DNA from: Clostridiales bacterium Firm_09
GTDB lineage: Bacteria; Bacillota; Clostridia; Christensenellales; DTU072
Reading direction: 5' to 3'
Assembly (NCBI GenBank): GCA_001604065.1
Contig: LVAO01000006.1
Coordinates: forward strand, 124,001-188,000
DNA: 64,000 bases
In this document: piece by piece, positions 56,625 through 64,000 of the stretch
Numbering within the stretch: position 1 is the first letter of the stretch
How the letters are laid out: each line of letters starts with the position of its first letter
Notes under the pieces: model-generated
What the model was told of the DNA's origin: nothing
What the model saw: only the letters and a program-made list of their open reading frames with translations
Database searches by the model: none
Program-made: the position numbers and the translations under genes

Positions 56625-57173
56625 TTATTTGCCCTTACCGGCGGCTTTGCCTTCCTTGCGGAGTATGGTCTCATCCTTATAACGGATGCCATATCCGTGG
56701 TAGGGTTCGGGCTTGCGTACTGCCTTAAACGCTGCGGCAAACTGCCCGACGGCCTCTTTATCAATGCCGCTGACATTGACTTCATTGGGGTTGACAACGG
56801 TCAGCTTGATGCCTTTGGGGGGAACAAGATCGACGGTGTGGCTGTATCCGACGGACAGGACAACTTTTTCGCCCTGCGGAACTGCCTTGAAACCGACACC
56901 GTTGATCAAAAGCGTTTTGCTATAACCTTTCTCCACGCCGACGATCATATTGTGGAACAAAGCGCGATAAAGCCCATGCGCCGCCTTTGTTTCCTTCAGA
57001 TCTCCGACACGGGTGACATGCAGCACGCCTTTTTCAACTTTGGCTGAGATATTGCTGTTTTGAATTTCTTTGCTGAGTGTTCCAAGGGGCCCTTTGACGG
57101 TGACGACATTCTCTTTGACATCGACGGTAACACCCTTTGGAATAACGATGGGAGTTCTTCCTATACGTGACAT
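56625..57173 (-). CDS. rplF: Ribosomal protein L6
   Basis: 182 residues from MSRIGRTPIVIPKGVTVD, with the late KPEPYHGYGIRYKDETILRK. A few Gly/Lys residues (KAAGKGK) form the tail. The ATG at 57173 has AGGAGG upstream and replaces a longer in-frame start. Confidence 0.97.
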   Translation of the reverse strand: MSRIGRTPIVIPKGVTVDVKENVVTVKGPLGTLSKEIQNSNISAKVEKGVLHVTRVGDLKETKAAHGLYRALFHNMIVGVEKGYSKTLLINGVGFKAVPQGEKVVLSVGYSHTVDLVPPKGIKLTVVNPNEVNVSGIDKEAVGQFAAAFKAVRKPEPYHGYGIRYKDETILRKEGKAAGKGK

Positions 57174-57183
57174 GGCTTGCCTC

Positions 57184-57585
57184 CTACCATACAAACGCGA
57201 GAACTTCGCCGCCCGCGCCGATGCTTCTGGCTTTTTTATCCGTCATCACGCCTTTGGAGGTCGAAATGACGGCGATGCCCAGTCCATCCAAAACCTTGGG
57301 CAGCGCATCGCTCTTGGCATACACGCGCAGTCCGGGTTTGGAAATTCTCTTGATACCTCTGATCGCCTTCTCTTTGTTCACATACTTGAGCTCGATATGG
57401 ATGGTATCCTGCACTTTATTCTCGTTCTTGACGACCGTAGCAGATTTGATGTAGCCTTCCTGCACCAGAATTTCGGCAATTGCGATTTTAATCTTGGAAG
57501 CAGGAACGTCCACCGCATCAAGTCTGGCGGTCAGTCCGTTGCGTATACGGGTCAACATGTCCGCAATGGGATCTGTAACTGTCAT
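57184..57585 (-). CDS. rpsH: Ribosomal protein S8
   Basis: 133 residues from [20 protein letters not shown] to [28 protein letters not shown] near the end is the conserved rRNA-binding part. AAGGAGGT precedes the ATG at 57585. Confidence 0.97.
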   Translation of the reverse strand: MTVTDPIADMLTRIRNGLTARLDAVDVPASKIKIAIAEILVQEGYIKSATVVKNENKVQDTIHIELKYVNKEKAIRGIKRISKPGLRVYAKSDALPKVLDGLGIAVISTSKGVMTDKKARSIGAGGEVLAFVW

Positions 57586-57596
57586 ATGGTACCTCC

Positions 57597-57782
57597 TTAC
57601 CAGCTGGCTTTGCGTAAACCGGGGATTTCGCCCTTGTACGCAAGATTTCTGAAGCAGATTCTGCAGATGCCGTATTTGCGAAGTACGGCGTGCGGTCTGC
57701 CGCAAATGGAGCAACGGGTATATTCTCTCGTGGAGAATTTCTGCTTTCTTTGCTGTTTATTGATTAAAGCTTTCTTGGCCAT
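57597..57782 (-). CDS. rpsN: Ribosomal protein S14, zinc (type Z)
   Basis: 61 residues with Cys24, Cys27, Cys40 and Cys43 as zinc ligands, and [17 protein letters not shown] at the end. The short zinc form is typical of Firmicutes. Confidence 0.97.
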   Translation of the reverse strand: MAKKALINKQQRKQKFSTREYTRCSICGRPHAVLRKYGICRICFRNLAYKGEIPGLRKASW

Positions 57783-57792
57783 TGTCTACCTC

Positions 57793-58491
57793 CTACTTTG
57801 CGGCAAAGGGCATGCCAAACAGCTTGAGCAGCTCTCTGGCTTCCTCGTCGGTTTTGGCCGTTGTGACAAAACAAATATCAAAACCTCTGACCTTTTCTAC
57901 CTGATCATAAGAAATCTCCGGGAAGATCAGTTGTTCTTTGATGCCGAGGGCATAATTGCCTCTGCCATCAAACGATTTGGCAGAGATGCCTCTGAAGTCG
58001 CGGACGCGGGGAAGCGCGATTGAGATGAGCTTATCAAAAAAGCTCCACATCCTCTCTTCTCTGAGGGTAACCATCGCGCCGATTTCCTGCTTGGCTCTTA
58101 CTTTGAAGTTTGCCACAGACTTCCTTGCGCGTGTGACCATTGCCTTCTGTCCGGCAATCATTTCTAGTTCCTGTACAGCAAGCTGCAGGCTTTTGGGATT
58201 GTCCTTCACATCGCCAAGGCGCATGTTGAGAACAATTTTCTCAAGTTTGGGAACCTGCATGATTGTTTTATAATTGAATGTCTTGATGAGCGCAGGGACA
58301 ATTTCTTCTTTATAACGTATTTTCATCCTGCTGGGCTCTTTGACAGCTTCCACCTTCTGCGGGGCGACGTCTTTTATTGCTGTTTTGGCATCCTTGGAGG
58401 CATCCGCCTTGGAGGGTGCGGGTTTTGCCGCCTTGGGTTGCTTGGCGGCTTCGGTCATCTGGACGACCGCTTCTTCTTTACTTTTCGCCAT
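57793..58491 (-). CDS. rplE: Ribosomal protein L5 with long N-terminal extension
   Basis: 232 residues against ~180 usually. The normal L5 begins at about residue 56 ([20 protein letters not shown]) and runs to GMPFAAK with the 5S-binding [20 protein letters not shown]. The 55 extra N-terminal residues are Ala, Lys and Pro-rich with no fold. The start at 58491 has a clear AAGGAGA site 8 bases upstream, while Met56 has only AGCAGG abutting it, so the extension is probably translated. Confidence 0.93.
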   Translation of the reverse strand: MAKSKEEAVVQMTEAAKQPKAAKPAPSKADASKDAKTAIKDVAPQKVEAVKEPSRMKIRYKEEIVPALIKTFNYKTIMQVPKLEKIVLNMRLGDVKDNPKSLQLAVQELEMIAGQKAMVTRARKSVANFKVRAKQEIGAMVTLREERMWSFFDKLISIALPRVRDFRGISAKSFDGRGNYALGIKEQLIFPEISYDQVEKVRGFDICFVTTAKTDEEARELLKLFGMPFAAK

Positions 58492-58502
58492 ATGTCGTCT
58501 CC

Positions 58503-58931
58503 TTATTCTTCCTTGGCTTTCTCTCTCTTACGGACCGCAGCTTTCGCTTTACCCTCGGCAGTCTCGGCTTTGGCCTTGGAAGCCTTGCGTGTAGACGCAG
58601 ATTTGGTAACAAGTACAGCGCCGCACTCTTTGCAAACACGCACATTGCTGTCGCCTTCCTTGCGGTGTCCGACTCTTGTGGGCTTATTGCAGGTGCTGCA
58701 GATGGGCATGAGATTGCTGATGTCAATCGTGCCGGGCTGGTCAATAAGACCGCCTTTATCCGAAGCCTTGCGCGCCTTGACAGCTTTGCGGATATCGGTA
58801 TGCAGATCCTTGCCTTCAATCAGCGCTCTGTGGCTGTCTTTATCCACACCGGCGACACGAGCGGTCTTGCCCTTGTCCTGTCCGGAGATAATCATTACAT
58901 AATCGTCTTTTTTGATGCTCAGTTTTGACAT
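58503..58931 (-). CDS. rplX: Ribosomal protein L24 with C-terminal extension
   Basis: 142 residues against ~105. The KOW part ([20 protein letters not shown]) and the zinc ribbon Cys78/Cys81/Cys100/Cys103 are normal. From about 111 to 142 the protein is a charged Ala/Lys/Glu tail with no family counterpart. The next gene, rplE, has a similar low-complexity start, 11 bases downstream. Confidence 0.95.
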   Translation of the reverse strand: MSKLSIKKDDYVMIISGQDKGKTARVAGVDKDSHRALIEGKDLHTDIRKAVKARKASDKGGLIDQPGTIDISNLMPICSTCNKPTRVGHRKEGDSNVRVCKECGAVLVTKSASTRKASKAKAETAEGKAKAAVRKREKAKEE

Positions 58932-58940
58932 ATTGACCTC

Positions 58941-59309
58941 CTACAGAACCTCGGGAGCGAGCGAGATGATCTTCATATAATCCTTATCTCTCAGTTCTCT
59001 CGCGATGGGTCCGAAGATGCGCGAACCCCTGGGTTGTTTCTGATTGTCAATGATGACGGCTGCATTATCGTCAAAACGGATGTGTGTGCCATCCCTGCGG
59101 ATGATACCCTGATGGGTGCGCACAATAACAGCTTTGACAACATCGCCTTTTTTGACGACGCCGCCCGGGGTTGCGGTCTTGACAGAGGCCACGATAACAT
59201 CGCCAATCTGTCCAGCTCTGACAAAGGAACCGCCAAGCACTCTGATGCACATAATCTCTTTCGCGCCGGTGTTGTCGGCCACTTTAAGTCTTGTTTGAGG
59301 TTGTATCAT
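58941..59309 (-). CDS. rplN: Ribosomal protein L14
   Basis: 122 residues, [20 protein letters not shown] at the start, then [20 protein letters not shown] and a late [20 protein letters not shown]. Normal in length and motifs. Confidence 0.98.
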   Translation of the reverse strand: MIQPQTRLKVADNTGAKEIMCIRVLGGSFVRAGQIGDVIVASVKTATPGGVVKKGDVVKAVIVRTHQGIIRRDGTHIRFDDNAAVIIDNQKQPRGSRIFGPIARELRDKDYMKIISLAPEVL

Positions 59310-59320
59310 ATTATTGCCTC

Positions 59321-59575
59321 CTACTTAGCCTTCTCGAGAATATTGACCAGGCGCCAATACTTATCTTTGGAAATATGTCTGGTTTCCATAATCTCGACTT
59401 TGTCGCCAATGCCGCACTCGTTATTCTCGTCATGCACTTTGAATTTTGCCGTGCTCTTGATAAATTTCTTATAAAGAGGATGCTTCTTCTTCTCTTCAAT
59501 GGCGACGACAGCGGTTTTCTGCATTTTGTTGCTGACAACAATGCCGACTCTAGTTTTTCTCAGATTTCTGTCCAC
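59321..59575 (-). CDS. rpsQ: Ribosomal protein S17 (GTG start)
   Basis: 84 residues beginning (V/M)[17 protein letters not shown], with [13 protein letters not shown] at the end. The start is GTG at 59575, chosen because AGGAGG lies 8 bases before it and S17 proteins begin there; a longer frame upstream is not supported. Confidence 0.95.
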   Translation of the reverse strand: MDRNLRKTRVGIVVSNKMQKTAVVAIEEKKKHPLYKKFIKSTAKFKVHDENNECGIGDKVEIMETRHISKDKYWRLVNILEKAK

Positions 59576-59586
59576 TTTGCGTCCTC

Positions 59587-59793
59587 CTATTTTGCTTTCT
59601 TTGCCGCTAAGGCTCTCTGATTCTGGACGGTCATCGCTCTTGCGATGTCCTTCTTGCACTGCGCGATCACCATCGGATTGCTCAATTGGTTGGTTGCGTG
59701 CTTGAATCTCAGGTTGAACAGATTCGACTTGAGTTCGGCTATCTTGTTGCTGAGTTCCTTATCGTTCATTTCGAAAAATTCTTTGGCTTTCAT
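59587..59793 (-). CDS. rpmC: Ribosomal protein L29
   Basis: 68 residues, [20 protein letters not shown], then [20 protein letters not shown], the usual two-helix protein near the exit tunnel. Its ATG shares one base with the rplP stop (TAATG). Confidence 0.97.
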   Translation of the reverse strand: MKAKEFFEMNDKELSNKIAELKSNLFNLRFKHATNQLSNPMVIAQCKKDIARAMTVQNQRALAAKKAK

Positions 59794-60254
59794 TAGCGCT
59801 CACCACCTTCCACAGGATTCTCGGCGACGGGGGCCGCGGCCGCAACGGATTCCTTCTTGATAAACTTGCATTTGATGGGAAGTTTTGTGGAAGCAAGTCT
59901 CAAAGCTTCCCTTGCCTGATCTTCAGGAATCCCAGCCATCTCAAACAGAACTCTGTCCGGTTTGACAACGGCTACCCAATATTCGACGTTGCCCTTTCCG
60001 CTGCCCATGCGGGTTTCTGCGGGTTTCTGTGTAATCGGCTTATGAGGAAAGATATCAATCCAGACCTGACCGCCTCTTTTGATGTACCTGGTCATCGCTA
60101 CGCGGGCGGCTTCGATCTGACGGCTTTTTATCCAACCGGGCTCGGTAGCGACCAACGCGAATTCTCCGTAGGCGATCACATTGCCGCGAGTCGCGCGTCC
60201 GGTCATTCTGCCGCGCTGCTGCTTTCTTCTTTTGACTCTTTTAGGCATTAACAT
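59793..60254 (-). CDS. rplP: Ribosomal protein L16 with short C-terminal tail
   Basis: 153 residues. The core runs from [20 protein letters not shown] to [11 protein letters not shown], with [20 protein letters not shown]. About 18 residues beyond, [17 protein letters not shown], are not part of the usual fold. The first of two ATGs (60254) is favoured by AGGAGG at 9 bases. Confidence 0.95.
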   Translation of the reverse strand: MLMPKRVKRRKQQRGRMTGRATRGNVIAYGEFALVATEPGWIKSRQIEAARVAMTRYIKRGGQVWIDIFPHKPITQKPAETRMGSGKGNVEYWVAVVKPDRVLFEMAGIPEDQAREALRLASTKLPIKCKFIKKESVAAAAPVAENPVEGGER

Positions 60255-60990
60255 TAGTCGTTACCTCCTTTGCCTTAAATACCTCACCCTTATAAATCCA
60301 CACCTTGACGCCAATGGTGCCGTATGTGGTATGGGCAATCGCATAGCCGTAATCGATATCGGCGCGGAGGGTTTGCAGAGGAATTGAACCCTCATGATAG
60401 CTCTCGCTTCTGGCGATTTCGGCGCCATCCAGACGTCCGCTTACCATGGTCTTGATTCCCTTTGCGCCCGCACGCATCGTGCGGCCCATGGCAAACTTCA
60501 TTGCCCTGCGGAAGGGTGTTCTCTTCTCAAGCGAAGCGGCGATGCTCTCAGACACCAGCTGGGCTTCGAGGTCAACGTTCTTCACTTCGTGAATGTTGAC
60601 ATTAAATGATTTGCCTGCTCCGACAATCTTGGCAATCTCCTTATTGATCACTTCGATGCCTCTCTTTTTGCCTTCATCGGTTGAGGCAGGCACAGTCGCC
60701 TGGGTGGCTTCTGTTTTGGGTTCGTCGGCCTTGCCCTTGACAGCTTTGTTCAGCTTGCCGATGGCGACACCGGGACGCCCGCAATAAACATCAATCTTTA
60801 TGGTGTCGGCGGCGCGGTCAATGGTTATTTTTGAGATCGCGGCGTCATAATAATTGGTCTTGATATAAGTACGTATCTTGTGGTCTTCAAGAATGTATTT
60901 TCCGAAGTCCTTCTTGTTAGCGTACCACTTGGTATTCCATGCATCAATGATGCCGACTCTCAAACCATGGGGATTAACTTTCTGACCCAT
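60241..60990 (-). CDS. rpsC: Ribosomal protein S3 with an insertion in the KH domain
   Basis: 249 residues. It begins [20 protein letters not shown]; the C-terminal [20 protein letters not shown] and [20 protein letters not shown] are normal. In the KH domain, where other S3 proteins have IGKKG, this one reads IGK (77-79), then about 30 Lys/Glu/Thr/Pro-rich residues (80-109), then [13 protein letters not shown]. The GXXG loop is therefore split. The frame is intact and the flanks are conserved. Confidence 0.95.
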   Translation of the reverse strand: MGQKVNPHGLRVGIIDAWNTKWYANKKDFGKYILEDHKIRTYIKTNYYDAAISKITIDRAADTIKIDVYCGRPGVAIGKLNKAVKGKADEPKTEATQATVPASTDEGKKRGIEVINKEIAKIVGAGKSFNVNIHEVKNVDLEAQLVSESIAASLEKRTPFRRAMKFAMGRTMRAGAKGIKTMVSGRLDGAEIARSESYHEGSIPLQTLRADIDYGYAIAHTTYGTIGVKVWIYKGEVFKAKEVTTNVNA

Positions 60991-61002
60991 ATTTCTCTCC
61001 TC

Positions 61003-61389
61003 CTATTTCGCGCTGTCGAGAATGACGGTGATGTGGCTGGTTCTCTTAAGAATCCTGACGCCTCTGCCCTTTGCGCGTGGCATCATTCTCTTGAGGGTGG
61101 CACCCTGATCCGCGAAGCACTCTTTGATAATCAGCTCATCCTTGTTCATGCCAAGGTTGTTCTCGGCATTGGCCGCGGCAGAATTGACTGCCTTAAGGAC
61201 GGGCAGCGAGGAGGACTTGTTGAGGATTTTGAGCATGGCAACCGCTTCGTTGTAGCTTTTGCCGCGGATGACATCCAATACCGCTCTGACCTTATAAGGA
61301 GATATCCTTATATTCTTGGCAACGCAGCGCGGGCGCTTTTCACTGTTCTCCGCTCTTAATTTCGCTTTTTCTTTTATTCTTGTAGCCAT
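61003..61389 (-). CDS. rplV: Ribosomal protein L22
   Basis: 128 residues: NIRISPYKVRAVLDVIRGKS, the extended loop around MMPRAKGRGVRILKRTSHIT. About 15 basic residues precede the usual start. Confidence 0.97.
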   Translation of the reverse strand: MATRIKEKAKLRAENSEKRPRCVAKNIRISPYKVRAVLDVIRGKSYNEAVAMLKILNKSSSLPVLKAVNSAAANAENNLGMNKDELIIKECFADQGATLKRMMPRAKGRGVRILKRTSHITVILDSAK

Positions 61390-61401
61390 CGTCTGTCTCC
61401 T

Positions 61402-61689
61402 TTATTTCTTGGGCGCGGGAGCGGTGCTTTTTGCGCCGGAATGTCCCCGGAAAGTTCTTGTCGGCGCAAATTCGCCAAGCTTCAGACCAACCATATCCTC
61501 TGTAATATAAACGGGAATATGCTTTCTGCCGTCATGCACCGCAATTGTATGACCAACGAATTCCGGAAAGATTGTGGAGGCTCTCGACCAGGTTTTGATC
61601 GGCTTCTTTTCACCGGCCTTGGTCATTGCGACAACTTTTTTCATCAGGCTTTCCGCAACAAACGGGCCTTTTTTAACTGATCTGCTCAT
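61402..61689 (-). CDS. rpsS: Ribosomal protein S19
   Basis: 95 residues: [19 protein letters not shown], then [20 protein letters not shown] and [18 protein letters not shown] short Ala/Pro/Lys end is added. Confidence 0.98.
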   Translation of the reverse strand: MSRSVKKGPFVAESLMKKVVAMTKAGEKKPIKTWSRASTIFPEFVGHTIAVHDGRKHIPVYITEDMVGLKLGEFAPTRTFRGHSGAKSTAPAPKK

Positions 61690-61699
61690 CTGTATCCTC

Positions 61700-62527
61700 C
61701 TAGTTGATGCGTTTAATGATGAACTTGTCGGTTATATTCTTCTTCTTGCGTGTCTTATAACCGAGAGCCGGCATACCCCAAGGTGTTTCGGGTCCGGGTC
61801 TGCCGATGGGGCACTTGCCTTCACCACCGCCATGCGGGTGGTCACAGGGGTTCATGACCGAGCCGCGTACAGTAGGTCTGACGCCCATATGGCGCTTGCG
61901 TCCGGCCTTGCCGATGCTGACGTTCTCGTGTTCGAGATTGCCCACCTGACCGATTGTCGCTCTGCAGTTCAACGAAACATATCTCATTTCACCGGAGGGC
62001 ATGCGGAGCGTTGCCATGCCGTTCTCCTTTGCCATCAATTGTGCAAAGGCTCCGGCTGTACGGGCAATCTGTCCGCCTTTTTTGGGTTGAAGCTCGATGT
62101 TGTGTATCGTGGTGCCTACGGGGATATCAGAAAGCGCCAATGCATTGCCCGCTTTGATATCTGCGCCGGTTCCGCTGATGAGGGTGTCGCCGACAGAGAG
62201 ACCTACGGGCGCAAGGATATAAGACTTGGCGCCGTCTGCATAATGAAGAAGAGCAATGTTCGCACTGCGGTTGGGATCGTATTGAATTGAAGCGACTTTG
62301 GCGGGAATGCCATCTTTGCAGCGCTTGAAATCAATCATTCTGTACTTTGTTCTGTTGCCTCCGCCGATGTGCCTGACAGTAATGCGTCCGGTCGCATTGC
62401 GGCCGCCGGTCTTATTCTTGCTGACCAAAAAGCTTTTCTCGGGCGTTGCCGAAGTAATCTCAGCATAGTCTGAGACGCTCATATTGCGGCGGGCCGGAGA
62501 GGTCGGTTTATATCTGATAACAGCCAT
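61700..62527 (-). CDS. rplB: Ribosomal protein L2
   Basis: 275 residues: [20 protein letters not shown] at the start and the conserved [19 protein letters not shown] with the peptidyl-transferase-centre His. [16 protein letters not shown] closes it. Confidence 0.98.
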   Translation of the reverse strand: MAVIRYKPTSPARRNMSVSDYAEITSATPEKSFLVSKNKTGGRNATGRITVRHIGGGNRTKYRMIDFKRCKDGIPAKVASIQYDPNRSANIALLHYADGAKSYILAPVGLSVGDTLISGTGADIKAGNALALSDIPVGTTIHNIELQPKKGGQIARTAGAFAQLMAKENGMATLRMPSGEMRYVSLNCRATIGQVGNLEHENVSIGKAGRKRHMGVRPTVRGSVMNPCDHPHGGGEGKCPIGRPGPETPWGMPALGYKTRKKKNITDKFIIKRIN

Positions 62528-62544
62528 TGATGGTATCCTCCTGC

Positions 62545-62838
62545 TTACGATAGGCTCTCGAAGAACTCAATTGCCTTGCTGTCTTTTGTAAGAGTCACAT
62601 AGGCTTTCTTCACATCGGGTCTTCTGCCTTCTGTCTTGCCCATTCTTTTGATCTTGCCCTGCACGCGGACGGTATTGACCTTGTCAACCTTGACGCCGAA
62701 GATGGATTCTATGGCCATCTTGATCTGAGGTTTTGTCGCTGTCTTCTGGACATTGAACACATACCGCTTGTTGGGAATGCCGTCGTAGCTCTTTTCGCTG
62801 AGTACGGGCTTGATGATAATATCATAAAAGTTATTCAT
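62545..62838 (-). CDS. rplW: Ribosomal protein L23
   Basis: 97 residues from [20 protein letters not shown]. Located at the tunnel exit. Of two nearby ATGs, 62838 has the better spacing to GGAGG (9 bases). It overlaps the rplD end by 8 bases. Confidence 0.96.
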   Translation of the reverse strand: MNNFYDIIIKPVLSEKSYDGIPNKRYVFNVQKTATKPQIKMAIESIFGVKVDKVNTVRVQGKIKRMGKTEGRRPDVKKAYVTLTKDSKAIEFFESLS

Positions 62839-63457
62839 TTGCATATACCTCCGCGATCGCCTGAGCGGCCTCTTTGGTGACAATGCACTTATCTGCTCTC
62901 ACAACATCATAGACATTGGCGAGTGCGGCATCGGCCGTGACGAGTTTTTCTATATTGCGTCCGGCTCTGACGATGTCGGGCTGATATCCGGCGAGCAGGA
63001 GCAGAGCGGTTTTTGTGGCGCCAAGGTTCTCAAGAATCTCTGCGACGTACCTGGTCTTGGGTGCCTCAATCTCAAACTTATCCACAACAATGATCCCGCC
63101 GTCACGGAGCTTCTGGCTCAGCGCACTTCTCATCGCTGCATCCTTCATCTTCTTATTGATTTTCTTGCGGAAATCGCGGGGCTTGGGAGCAAACACCACG
63201 CCGCCTTTTGTCCATTGGGGCGCACGGATACTGCCTTGACGGGCTCTGCCGGTACCCTTTTGTCTCCAGGGCTTGATGCCGCCGCCGCGCACTTCCGTAC
63301 GGGTCAGCGCGGATTTGGTTCCTTGTCTTTTGTTTGCAAGCTGAGCAACCACAACCTGATGAATGAGGGGCTCGTTGTATTCGACTCCGAATACAGATTC
63401 GGGAAGCTCCATCACTCCGACTTCTTTTGCTTTCGTATCGTATACCTTAATTTCCAT
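62831..63457 (-). CDS. rplD: Ribosomal protein L4
   Basis: 208 residues from MEIKVYDTKAKEVG, with RGGGIKPWRQKGTGRARQGS and APQWTKGGVVFAPKPRDF forming the tunnel loop. An in-frame GTG at 63472 is a possible alternative start; AAGGAG sits between them in either case. Confidence 0.96.
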   Translation of the reverse strand: MEIKVYDTKAKEVGVMELPESVFGVEYNEPLIHQVVVAQLANKRQGTKSALTRTEVRGGGIKPWRQKGTGRARQGSIRAPQWTKGGVVFAPKPRDFRKKINKKMKDAAMRSALSQKLRDGGIIVVDKFEIEAPKTRYVAEILENLGATKTALLLLAGYQPDIVRAGRNIEKLVTADAALANVYDVVRADKCIVTKEAAQAIAEVYANE

Positions 63458-63475
63458 AATCTCTATCGACACTCC

Positions 63476-64000
63476 TTACTTTTTGCCGGCTTTACCGGGG
63501 TTCGTGGCTTTAACCGGGGCGGCCACGGGAGCTCTGAACCATTTGGAGCCCTTATAATTCTTGATCGTCTTGGAGATCACCAGCAAGCTGTTGCGGGGAC
63601 CGGGAACGCCCCCGGATATCAACAGGAGATTGCGGGCGGCATCGACTCTGACAACCTCAAGATTCTGGATGGTGACGCGCTCAAAGCCATAGCGTCCGGG
63701 CATGACCTTGTTTTTGAAGACATGCGCAGGATCTGTGTTGGCGCTCATGGAACCGACAACTCTGTGGCAGCCCGAACCGTGAGCTTTGGGTCCGATATGG
63801 GTGTTCCATCTTTGAACGGTTCCGGTAAAACCGCGGCCTCTGGTGGTGCCCACGACATCCACATGATCGCCCTTCTCAAACACATCACACTTGATATCCT
63901 GGCCGACCTGATACTTTGAGCAATCCTTCAAGCGCAGTTCCTTCTGATATTTTTTGGGAGAAACGCCGGCCTGCTTGTATTGTCCGAGCTCCGCCTTGTT
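63476..64000 (-). CDS. rplC: Ribosomal protein L3 (N-terminus outside window)
   Basis: 174 residues are visible, starting in frame at base 64000 with KAELGQYKQAGVSPKKYQK, then GTTRGRGFTGTVQRWNTHIG and GSMSANTDPAHVFKNKVMPG. The first ~40-60 residues are cut off. After the usual end there is an Ala/Pro/Lys tail (APVAAPVKATNPGKAGKK). Confidence 0.97.
   Translation of the reverse strand, partial: NKAELGQYKQAGVSPKKYQKELRLKDCSKYQVGQDIKCDVFEKGDHVDVVGTTRGRGFTGTVQRWNTHIGPKAHGSGCHRVVGSMSANTDPAHVFKNKVMPGRYGFERVTIQNLEVVRVDAARNLLLISGGVPGPRNSLLVISKTIKNYKGSKWFRAPVAAPVKATNPGKAGKK

Noticed and set aside
57601-57714. N-terminal extension of S8 reaching back to 57714
   Set aside because: This part overlaps the S14 gene. 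The ATG at 57585 has an AAGGAGGT site and matches the family start.

Overview
The window looks like the chromosome of a low-to-mid GC, Gram-positive anaerobe of the Clostridia type, probably an uncultured gut lineage. The signs are: ribosomal protein L27 with an N-terminal leader next to its processing protease Prp, a SpoIVFB-like sporulation protease (and possibly a YtxC-like protein), zinc-ribbon forms of S14, S4 and L36, a complete V-type ATPase operon in the Enterococcus-type order, strong AGGAGG ribosome sites, and a giant BspA-like leucine-rich-repeat lipoprotein. I see no tRNA, rRNA, CRISPR array, transposase or phage gene. Nearly all genes are on the minus strand.

Layout. 1-3.8 kb: the end of an FtsX-like permease, a possible sporulation protein, a cytoplasmic GH36 alpha-galactosidase and SpoIVFB. 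3.8-8.5 kb: a MarR regulator with a heterodimeric ABC exporter, read from a consensus promoter with a perfect palindrome at the start site. 8.7-13.7 kb: rplU-prp-rpmA with two radical-SAM-associated genes upstream and an OGG-type glycosylase and a NYN protein downstream. 13.7-24.9 kb: one transcription unit made of a 3041-residue surface lipoprotein, manA and a ROK glucokinase. 25-34.1 kb: rpiB and a nine-gene V-ATPase operon whose c subunit carries Na+-type ligands. 34.2-37.7 kb: Sua5, a lipoprotein that may be read from a leaderless mRNA, and a TspO-like membrane protein. 37.8-44 kb: a pectin/unsaturated-uronate cluster (GH105, IclR regulator, KduI, KduD, FAH-family enzyme), divergent from an acyl-CoA synthetase that shares a 10-base start-site motif with it. 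44-48.3 kb: homoserine dehydrogenase, type III pantothenate kinase, an ion permease, and an XRE regulator followed by a small protein that resembles its C-terminal domain. 48.6-64 kb: the S10-spc-alpha ribosomal superoperon from rplC (cut by the window edge) to rplQ, closed by a strong terminator.

How they fit. The carbohydrate genes (alpha-galactosidase, ManA, glucokinase, GH105, KduI/KduD) point to growth on plant polysaccharides, with oligomers cut inside the cell. The giant lipoprotein may serve adhesion. The V-ATPase probably works in Na+ bioenergetics.

The least ordinary signals are: a 30-residue insertion inside the KH-domain GXXG loop of S3, matching low-complexity extensions on L24 and L5 where the two genes meet, a structured leader and internal promoter before rpsM, the modular build of the giant lipoprotein, the shared divergent-promoter motif in the pectin cluster, and the candidate leaderless lipoprotein mRNA.
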